This document shows, piece after piece, positions 57,425-64,000 of a stretch of 64,000 nt of DNA. This DNA is from Clytia hemisphaerica (Eukaryota; Cnidaria; Hydrozoa; Leptothecata; Clytiidae), in contig CACVBU010000359.1 of assembly GCA_902728285.1 (NCBI GenBank), positions 3,324,386 to 3,388,385 on the forward strand, written 5' to 3'. A model generated the notes under the pieces. That model had not been told where the DNA came from, searched no databases, and saw only the letters and a program-made list of their open reading frames with translations. Positions within the stretch are counted from its first letter, which is position 1. Each line of letters opens with the position of its first letter. Both the position numbers and the translations under genes were made by a program.

Positions 57425-57617
57425 CTATAAATTTTATCAAATCGCTACTTTTAACACGAAAACATCTAATTTGGAGGACTTTTTGCACATTCTGGTCTGT
57501 AAAATAGACAATAATTGTTAAGACATTCTGAAAGCTTGTAGAGATGCTTTCAGTTATATTTTACACTATCATATGAAATATCTGAAGGTCTCTGAAGGCT
57601 AATGACAAATGCAAGCC
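57425..57617. repeat. Right terminal inverted repeat of the XPG-type element
   Basis: Reverse-complement match to 54329-54538. It ends in GACAAATGCAAGCC, directly followed by the Rep unit at 57622. Only one TTTTACAGACCAGAATGTG iteron is present on this side. Confidence 0.85.
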
Positions 57618-57621
57618 ATCT

Positions 57622-57827
57622 ACAATCAGTGCAATAATATATTGGCACCAGCCTCAAAAAAACACTGAATTTACTCACTTCCCTCTCCTAAATCCCCTCC
57701 CCCCTAATTTCAATGGTTGAAGAAGGCAACAGGGCTGCAGACTCAACCATTGAAGCTTGGGGGGAGGGGAAATAAGCTTTAACATCAAAAATCAGTGTTT
57801 ACTGCCAAATATTATTGCACTGATTGT
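57622..57827. repeat. HP1, nested palindrome of Rep unit A
   Basis: Outer arms ACAATCAGTGCAATAATAT (57622-57640) and ATATTATTGCACTGATTGT (57809-57827) pair perfectly. Further in, CACTGA pairs with TCAGTG, and CCCCTCCCCCC pairs with GGGGGGAGGGG. An inner hairpin TTCAATGGTTGA (57709-57720) with TCAACCATTGAA (57743-57754) encloses a 22-nt loop with CTGCAG. The shape, a long arm with an internal stem, recalls terminal hairpins of linear single-stranded DNA replicons. Compared with unit B the leftmost AAATACAG of the arm is missing. Confidence 0.8.
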
Positions 57828-58097
57828 CTGTATTTGAGAAAAAAATTTGAAAAGGGAATTCCCTACTCCTTAGCAAAATAAAATGTAAACAAAAAGATCT
57901 AAACACAATAAAATCAGCTTAAAATAGTAGTAAACTCACAGCAAGCCTCCAGCGCACATGTTTTTGCCGCCATTTTGAATTGAAAAATTTACACATCCAG
58001 TGAATTGAGATTTCCCGATTTTTAAATCCAGTGAAAATGTAAACAAACTTTTTGGCGGGAAATCACAACTTTCGTTTTTAAAAATTTTTAAAACAAG

Positions 58098-59552
58098 ATG
58101 GCTGACGCAGATGTGACTCTTCCCTGTGAACCTAGGGATACTAAACGTACCTATTTATTAACTTACAGCCAAGCTGACTTGGCTAGGGTGCCCACAACTG
58201 ATTGCTTTGCTGAAATTGTTCTTGAGGCATTGGCACAGGGGAAAAGCACTGCAAAGCTTATAAAATGGGCTGCCTGTCGTGAGCCTCATGCTGATGGGGG
58301 AAAACATTTCCACCTCATCATGCATCTTTCAAAACCGAGAAAGTGGTCACCGCTGTTCGATTATATCAAGGATAAATGGGGCTTTAACGTGAACTTTCAG
58401 TATACAACCCAAGGCTATTTGAGAGGTTACAGATATGTTATCAAAGAAAAACTGGTTGAGTGCGTCGTCCACAGTCCCGATCACCCTGACTTGGCCAGTT
58501 GCCGCTCTCCGCAGTCGACTAAAGGATTTGTCACTTCTTCACAGAATGCAAAGCGTCGACGTCTTTCAAAGCAACTGGAGAAAGCCGCACCTGCCCCACC
58601 ACCCGTTACCCCCCACCCACCCACCAATCCTACTACCGCTCACCATGATAAGGAAACCCCACTGCGACCACCGCCAACAACACAATATAAAACACCGCGT
58701 GTTAACAAAGATGACGTTACCCGCTTTATAAAAAGGAACAATTTAAAAACAATCGAAGATTTGTTGGGCGAGGCAAAGAGACGCGAGGTTGAGGGTCTTC
58801 CTGATATTTATAATTTTATTGCTCGTCAAAGCGAAATAATGTTGGAGACTCAAATAAAAATGGTTTGGCGTCTTGAAGGGGCACCCGAGGTTGCAGCGCG
58901 CAAAAAACTTTCAAGGATGGATGTTATTCTAAGTTTCATGGAAAAGCCTTGTGTTGAAGATTGTGATGGCAAGTGGCTGGAGGCAGCCATAGAAATACTG
59001 GACAACAACAACATCAACGTGTTTTCTTTTGCTCAGGCAATGAGGGAATGTCTCATCGTTGGACGTGCAAAATATTTTAACGTTTTTCTTCATGGACCGA
59101 AAAATTGCGGAAAGTCTTTTTTATTGAACCCATTGGAGGACATTTTTAGATGTTTCATGAACCCCACCGAGGGGAAGTATTGCTGGGTCGGTTTGGATGA
59201 TTGCGAGGTTGCTGTGTTACAGGATCTAAGATGGTCACCCAACCTCATCAAATGGAGTGATTTTTTGGTTTTACTCGAGGGACAAACTGTTCACTTGGCT
59301 CGCCCGAAAAATGTCTTTCCAACAGACTTGACTATCCACAAATCAAACAAACTCCCCTTTTTTGCTTCAAGTAAGGCCCCCCTGGTTTTCTTGGACAGTG
59401 ATAACAAGGAAGTCACAAAGGAGACAGAAATGATGGACACCAGATGGAAGATTATTAAATTCACTTATTCAATGCCGGAAGAATCGCTAAGGCGTATTAG
59501 TGAGTGTCCACACTGTTTTAGCGTTTTGTTGACACGCGGAATGGAAGATTAG
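58098..59552 (+). CDS. Rep: HUH endonuclease joined to SF3-type helicase, unit A
   Basis: The product has 484 residues. N-terminal nuclease motifs are in CRESS-type order: YLLTYSQ (residues 19-25), the metal-binding HFH (70-72) and Y113-V-I-K116, whose Tyr should nick and hold DNA. A basic KRRR (152-155) may be a nuclear signal, and a Pro/Thr-rich linker spans about 163-200. The helicase part has Walker A GPKNCGKS (333-340), an Asp near 376 in the B region, and LPFFASSK (419-426) at the motif C position. P-loop and linker recall parvo/papilloma-type SF3 helicases more than CRESS ones. The ATG context (AAGATGGCTG) is good, the frame is intact, and there are no introns. HP1 lies upstream and HP2 just downstream. 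No capsid gene is seen. Confidence 0.8.
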   Translation: MADADVTLPCEPRDTKRTYLLTYSQADLARVPTTDCFAEIVLEALAQGKSTAKLIKWAACREPHADGGKHFHLIMHLSKPRKWSPLFDYIKDKWGFNVNFQYTTQGYLRGYRYVIKEKLVECVVHSPDHPDLASCRSPQSTKGFVTSSQNAKRRRLSKQLEKAAPAPPPVTPHPPTNPTTAHHDKETPLRPPPTTQYKTPRVNKDDVTRFIKRNNLKTIEDLLGEAKRREVEGLPDIYNFIARQSEIMLETQIKMVWRLEGAPEVAARKKLSRMDVILSFMEKPCVEDCDGKWLEAAIEILDNNNINVFSFAQAMRECLIVGRAKYFNVFLHGPKNCGKSFLLNPLEDIFRCFMNPTEGKYCWVGLDDCEVAVLQDLRWSPNLIKWSDFLVLLEGQTVHLARPKNVFPTDLTIHKSNKLPFFASSKAPLVFLDSDNKEVTKETEMMDTRWKIIKFTYSMPEESLRRISECPHCFSVLLTRGMED

Positions 59553-59630
59553 TTGTTTGGAGCGATGAGACTTTAAGTGTTGATATTGGTTTATGAGACT
59601 AACATGTTGTGTTGTTGAAGCCCAGTTTTT

Positions 59631-59905
59631 TAAGGTGCGTAACCAGTGCGTAACCACATGCGTAACCAAGGCAAAACAGGAAATTATGTAGAAAATCAAT
59701 GCGTAACCATGTGTAACCATGCGTAACCATGCGTAACCAACTTTTTTTTTAAAGTAATATATAATATATATTATATATTACTTTTAAAAAAAAAGTGGTG
59801 ACGCATGGTTACGCATGGTTACGCATTGATTTTCTACATAATTTCCTGTTTTGCCTTGGTTACGCATGTGGTTACGCATTGGTTACGCATGACAACTTTT
59901 GATAA
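59631..59905. repeat. HP2, iteron-rich palindrome of unit A
   Basis: Arms of about 135 bp pair around a perfect 34-bp AT palindrome (59751-59784). Each arm has five or six copies of TGCGTAACC (GGTTACGCA on the other arm) plus variants, and a 30-bp spacer (GGCAAAACAGG..ATGTAGAAAATC) without iterons. The left arm has one more iteron than the right. Such iterated boxes next to a Rep gene look like Rep-binding sites. Confidence 0.85.
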
Positions 59906-59959
59906 ATATCTAATATGATACATATTAAACTAGGCTATGTACATTTTATATAGTTGACC

Positions 59960-61111
59960 TTAGTATTTTGTTCTCAGACCTTTCTTTTGAATCACCAATC
60001 TCAATCTTTTGGGCATAGAGTTGATCAGATTGTTTACGGTTTGCACAGGGAACTCCATAAAAGTTTTTTCAATCCTGGTGGTAAACTCATCATAACTTTC
60101 CTTAGTTATGTTTTGATTTTTGGCGTCTTCGGCAAGTTTTTTGCGAATAAGGTGGAACAAGTTCTCAATTATATTCAAATCAGGTGATCTAACGGGAATC
60201 TTCACAAGCCCATAATCTTTACTTTCCCAAGTGTCCCTACACAAGGCGGCGTTTTGTTTTGGACATCCATCCATTAAGAAGGTACGTTGTCCATCCTTGG
60301 CCCCACAGTTGTCAAAAGCTTTGGGAAATTCCTGTCTAATTAAATTTGAAAAGTTTTTACCATTGATGGTCCACGTGTGGGGGTGACACATTACAACACC
60401 TTTTCCATAGGAGACAGCAACAAAGAACTTTGCAACTTTTCCTCCACTCCCCTCTTTCCTTCCTTTTGTCGTTATTTTGAGCCCCTCGTCTGGTCTTCGC
60501 CATGTCATAGATGTTACAGCCCGAGCTTCTCCGGCAGGGTTTGATTTGTGTGAGAAGCCCACACCGTCCAAGTAAAACCATACTTCATTCTGCCAATAAG
60601 ACAACGGTAGACGGATTTTCTCTTTCGCCCATGTAACGCGGAGCTTCTTATCCTTGGCGCTTAGAAGGCCCTTCTTGCGGGACTGCAAATATCTATAATT
60701 GTTCCTGCGTAAGCACCGAGCAATATCCCTTCCATGTATTCCTGCCTGCTGCAATCCAGTCTCTTCCAAAATCTTTCCTGCCGTGAAAGCAGCACCATCA
60801 ACACGGAGCTTCAAGAGCGCTCTGAGGATTATTCGTTCCTTTCGGGCATCCAATTTCTTTGGTCGGCCTGGATTGTTATGTCGGGCATCCATGGAAGCGG
60901 TTGGCTGATCCAATGGTTTCTTTGCATGCCGGCATATTGTTCTCGGTGAAACTTTCAATTTATGAAAACGTTGTATCAGTTCGGGGCAACTTACACCATG
61001 CTCTTGATGGAGGACGGCCAGCTTAATTGAATCTCTTGCCGATATCTTCTGATACGTCTTTTTATAATTTTTCACGTTCATTACGTTAATTTTGTATATG
61101 ATTGTTTTCAA
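59960..61111 (-). CDS. Tc1/mariner-type DD34E transposase
   Basis: The frame of 383 residues is intact. The N terminus has two helix-turn-helix-like regions: DSIKLAVLHQEHGVSCPELI..SPRTICRH, and GRPKKLDARKERIILRALLK with a Tc3-like part after it. The catalytic triad is D182 (VWFYLDGVGF), D281 (TFLMDGCPKQN) and E316 (RSPDLNIIENLF), with 34 residues between the last two. The family cuts and pastes DNA at TA sites. It converges on the Rep gene from the other side of HP2, 55 bp from that palindrome. I find no matched pair of terminal repeats immediately around this gene alone, so it is not a simple solo Tc1 insertion. Confidence 0.85.
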   Translation of the reverse strand: MKTIIYKINVMNVKNYKKTYQKISARDSIKLAVLHQEHGVSCPELIQRFHKLKVSPRTICRHAKKPLDQPTASMDARHNNPGRPKKLDARKERIILRALLKLRVDGAAFTAGKILEETGLQQAGIHGRDIARCLRRNNYRYLQSRKKGLLSAKDKKLRVTWAKEKIRLPLSYWQNEVWFYLDGVGFSHKSNPAGEARAVTSMTWRRPDEGLKITTKGRKEGSGGKVAKFFVAVSYGKGVVMCHPHTWTINGKNFSNLIRQEFPKAFDNCGAKDGQRTFLMDGCPKQNAALCRDTWESKDYGLVKIPVRSPDLNIIENLFHLIRKKLAEDAKNQNITKESYDEFTTRIEKTFMEFPVQTVNNLINSMPKRLRLVIQKKGLRTKY

Positions 61112-61630
61112 CTTTTTATTATCTAAAGATAAACAAATGAGAGTTATAACAGTGAAATGAAAATGTCTATATAATTTTTGCTTCTCATAATTGAATGTTT
61201 CCGCAGTTGCGGCTTTGCCGTAAAATAGTATAACTTTCTTTCATATCACTTTATCGGTTATTTTTTTGGTGTTGAGAAATGTTCTTATAAAAAAAGGATA
61301 AAGTAGTGACAATGTAAACAAAAAAATAATATAACCTTTCACACAGTAAACAAAAAAAATGATTGAGTTGAAAGACAACATAAAATTTGAAAACACAAAT
61401 GATGGTCATGGCCATCAGTGTATTTGTTTCGGTGGCTACCGGTTTGTTTGTTTTTGTGTCTGCCGCTCCACTATTCACCGCAAAAGAACCACCACCCCCC
61501 ATTAGAGTCATCATGGTAATATATATTTAACATCAAGAAGCCCTAAACTTGAAAATTAAAAGCATAAACAAGTCTATGAAAACAATAACAAAAGATTGAA
61601 AAAAGTTCTCAAAAATTTCTAAGTCCAAAA
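61112..61630. other. Upstream region of the transposase in unit A
   Basis: AT-rich. It holds GTTTCCGCAGTTGCGGCTTTGCC (small inverted repeat) and, on the minus strand, a frame 61514-61251 that starts MMTLMGGGGSFAVNSG and becomes hydrophobic. That frame could be an upstream exon or chance. No TIR for the transposase was found here. Confidence 0.35.
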
Positions 61631-61817
61631 AAATACAGACAATCAGTGCAATAATATATTGGCACCAGCCTCAAAAAAACACTGAATTTACTGAATGGTT
61701 GAAGAAGGCAACAGGGCTGCAGACTCAACCATTGAAGCTTGGGGGGAGGGGAAATAAGTTTTAACATCAAAAATCAGTGTTTACTGCCAAATATTATTGC
61801 ACTGATTGTCTGTATTT
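61631..61817. repeat. HP1, nested palindrome of Rep unit B
   Basis: Perfect 27-bp outer arms (61631-61657 and 61791-61817), starting AAATACAGACAATCAGTGC. The inner part keeps the TCAACCATTGAA stem side but lacks about 37 bp (CACTTCCC..CTAATTTCA) found in unit A, so the inner hairpin is shortened on one side. Confidence 0.8.
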
Positions 61818-62079
61818 GAGAAAAAAATTTGAAAAGGGAATTCCCTACTCCTTAGCAAAATAAAATGTAAACAAAAAGATCTAAATACAATAAAATCAGC
61901 TTAAATTAGTAGTAAACTCACAGCAAGCCTCCAGCGCACATGTTTTTGCCGCCATTTTGAATTGAAAAATTTACACATCCAGTGAATTGAGATTTCCCGA
62001 TTTTTAAATCCAGTGAAAATGTAAACAAACTTTTTGGCGGGAAATCACAACTTTCGTTTTTAAAATTTTTTAAAACAAG

Positions 62080-63531
62080 ATGGCTGACGCAGATGTGACT
62101 CTTCCCTGTGAACCTAGGGATACTAAACGTACCTATTTATTAACTTACAGCCAAGCTGACTTGGCTAGGGTGCCCACAACTGATTGCTTTGCTGAAATTG
62201 TTCTTGAGGCATTGGCACAGGGGAAAAGCACTGCAAAGCTTATAAAATGGGCTGCCTGTCGTGAGCCTCATGCTGATGGGGGAAAACATTTCCACCTCAT
62301 CATGCATCTTTCAAAACCGAGAAAGTGGTCACCGCTGTTCGATTATATCAAGGATAAATGGGGCTTTAACGTGAACTTTCAGTATACAACCCAAGGCTAT
62401 TTGAGAGGTTACAGATATGTTATCAAAGAAAAACTGGTTGAGTGCGTCGTCCACAGTCCCGATCACCCTGACTTGGCCAGTTGCCGCTCTCCGCAGTCGA
62501 CTAAAGGATTTGTGACTTCTTCACAGAATGCAAAGCGTCGACGTCTTTCAAAGCAACTGGAGAAAGCCGCACCTGCCCCACCACCTGTTACCCCACCACC
62601 CACCAATCCTACTACCGCTCACCATGATAAGGAAACCCCACTGCGACCACCGCCAACAACACAATATAAAACACCGCGTGTTAACAAAGATGACGTTACC
62701 CGCTTTATAAAAAGGAACAATTTAAAAACAATCGAAGATTTGTTGGGCGAGGCAAAGAGACGTGAGGTTGAGGGTCTTCCTGATATTTATAATTTTATCG
62801 CTCGTCAAAGCGAAATAATGTTGGAGACTCAAATAAAAATGGTTTGGCGTCTTGAAGGGGCACCCGAGGTTGCAGCGCGCAAAAAACTTTCAAGGATGGA
62901 TGTTATTCTAAGTTTCATGGAAAAGCCTTGTGTTGAAGATTGTGATGGCAAGTGGCTGGAGGCAGCCATAGAAATACTGGACAACAACAACATCAACGTG
63001 TTTTCTTTTGCTCAGGCAATGAGGGAATGTCTCATCGTTGGACGTGCAAAATATTTTAACGTTTTTCTTCATGGACCGAAAAATTGCGGAAAGTCTTTTT
63101 TATTGAACCCATTGGAGGACATTTTTAGATGTTTCATGAACCCCACCGAGGGGAAGTATTGCTGGGTCGGTTTGGATGATTGCGAGGTTGCTGTGTTACA
63201 GGATCTAAGATGGTCACCCAACCTCATCAAATGGAGCGATTTTTTGGTTTTACTCGAGGGACAAACTGTTCACTTGGCTCGCCCGAAAAATGTCTTTCCC
63301 ACAGACTTGACTATCCACAAATCAAACAAACTCCCCTTTTTTGCTTCAAGTAAGGCCCCCCTGGTTTTCTTGGACAGTGACAACAAGGAAGTCACAAAGG
63401 AGACAGAAATGATGGACACCAGATGGAAGCTTATTAAATTCACTTATTCAATGCCGGAAGAATCGCTAAGGCGTATTAGTGAGTGTCCACATTGTTTTAG
63501 CGTTTTGTTGACACGCGGAATGGAAGATTAG
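62080..63531 (+). CDS. Rep: HUH endonuclease joined to SF3-type helicase, unit B
   Basis: A copy of 58098-59552 with 483 residues. The proteins differ by one missing His in the Pro-rich linker and by I/L near the end (RWK-I/L-IKF); other changes are silent. All nuclease and helicase motifs are kept. The near absence of amino-acid changes over 1.45 kb points to a recent duplication, and both copies remain open. The spacing to HP1 and HP2 is the same as in unit A. Confidence 0.8.
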   Translation: MADADVTLPCEPRDTKRTYLLTYSQADLARVPTTDCFAEIVLEALAQGKSTAKLIKWAACREPHADGGKHFHLIMHLSKPRKWSPLFDYIKDKWGFNVNFQYTTQGYLRGYRYVIKEKLVECVVHSPDHPDLASCRSPQSTKGFVTSSQNAKRRRLSKQLEKAAPAPPPVTPPPTNPTTAHHDKETPLRPPPTTQYKTPRVNKDDVTRFIKRNNLKTIEDLLGEAKRREVEGLPDIYNFIARQSEIMLETQIKMVWRLEGAPEVAARKKLSRMDVILSFMEKPCVEDCDGKWLEAAIEILDNNNINVFSFAQAMRECLIVGRAKYFNVFLHGPKNCGKSFLLNPLEDIFRCFMNPTEGKYCWVGLDDCEVAVLQDLRWSPNLIKWSDFLVLLEGQTVHLARPKNVFPTDLTIHKSNKLPFFASSKAPLVFLDSDNKEVTKETEMMDTRWKLIKFTYSMPEESLRRISECPHCFSVLLTRGMED

Positions 63532-63610
63532 TTGTTTGGAGCGATGAGACTTGTGTTGATATTGGTTTATGAGACTAACATGTTGTTGTGTTGTTGAAGC
63601 CCAGTTTTTT

Positions 63611-63864
63611 TCATGCGTAACCAATGCGTAACCACATGCGTAACCAAGGCAAAACAGGAAATTGTGTAGAAAATCAATGCGTAACCATGTGTAACCATGC
63701 GTAACCAACTTTTTTTTAAAAGTAATAGATAATATATATTATATATTACTTTTAAAAAAAAAGTGGTGACGCATGGTTACGCATGGTTACGCATTGATTT
63801 TCTACATAATTTCCTGTTTTGCCTTGGTTACGCATGTGGTTACGCATTGGTTACGCATGAAAAT
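63611..63864. repeat. HP2, iteron-rich palindrome of unit B
   Basis: Same design as 59631-59905 with slight length changes: fewer left iterons, and the AT centre begins AAAAGTAATAGATAATATAT. The TGCGTAACC boxes are conserved in both arms. Confidence 0.85.
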
Positions 63865-63927
63865 TTTTGATAAATATCTAATATGATACATATTAAACTA
63901 GGCTATGTACATTTTATATAGTTGACC

Positions 63928-64000
63928 TTAGTATTTTGTTCTCAGACCTTTCTTTTGAATCACCAATCTCAATCTTTTGGGCATAGAGTTGATCAGATTG
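63928..64000 (-). CDS. Tc1/mariner-type transposase, unit B (3' end only)
   Basis: The last 73 bases of the window repeat the 3' end of the transposase gene of unit A, stop codon TAA included, at the same distance from HP2. The gene is cut by the window edge. Confidence 0.8.
   Translation of the reverse strand, partial: NLINSMPKRLRLVIQKKGLRTKY

Noticed and set aside
58435..58731. Overlapping second frame inside the Rep gene (Pro/His-rich) as a separate viral-type protein
   Set aside because: It has no motif, and the matching frame in unit B is shortened by the one-codon change and its flank; most likely chance openness over the Pro-rich linker.
61251..61514. Small minus-strand ORF upstream of the transposase as a third gene of the Rep unit
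   Set aside because: It quickly becomes AT-driven hydrophobic sequence; its copy in unit B lies outside the window, so conservation cannot be judged.

Overview
This is an AT-rich, intron-containing invertebrate animal window. It holds a few host exons among dense transposable elements (TEs) and their remains. Host cues are Ig-domain exons joined to a TLDc-like domain, the last exons of SMG9, and an ankyrin-repeat exon. The mix of Mutator-like, piggyBac, DUF6729 and XPG-nuclease elements, CR1-like LINEs, tRNA-derived SINEs and many MITEs would suit a cnidarian or sponge. I cannot name the organism.

Layout: 1-6.0 kb holds a phase-1 Ig/TLDc gene (+) with an internally deleted LINE inside it. 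6.9-9.3 kb holds the 3' exons of SMG9 (+). 9.3-19.5 kb holds a pogo-like MITE, a 76-77 bp minisatellite, a CR1-like LINE bounded by a 31-bp direct repeat, nested fold-back and poly-G elements, and a piggyBac-like MITE. 20.3-20.7 kb holds an ankyrin exon (-). 20.9-24.3 kb holds more nested MITEs, a LINE fragment and a SINE. 24.9-30.4 kb holds a minus-strand TE-type gene: a DUF6729-like region, a long C-terminal exon, a self-complementary satellite between them, and a run of tandemly duplicated mini-exons upstream. 30.5-37.5 kb is mostly non-coding with MITEs. 37.5-40.3, 43.6-44.0, 47.9-48.4, 48.7-50.0 and 51.7-52.4 kb hold decayed transposase genes. 52.9-53.9 kb holds a repeat-spacer-repeat structure. 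54.3-57.6 kb holds a near-intact element with long inverted repeats that encodes an XPG/FEN-like nuclease protein.

The most striking part is 57.6-64.0 kb. A roughly 4-kb unit is present twice head to tail, the second copy cut by the window end. Each unit has, in order: a nested palindrome (HP1), a gene for a Rep protein that joins a CRESS-type HUH endonuclease to an SF3-type helicase, a large palindrome packed with TGCGTAACC iterons (HP2), and a convergent Tc1/mariner-type DD34E transposase. A replication initiator, two dissimilar hairpins and a cut-and-paste transposase in one repeated unit suggest an element combining hairpin or rolling-circle replication with transposition. I know of no named family with this layout. 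Exon limits come from reading splice sites and frames by eye; family calls rest on remembered motif patterns, with no search run.
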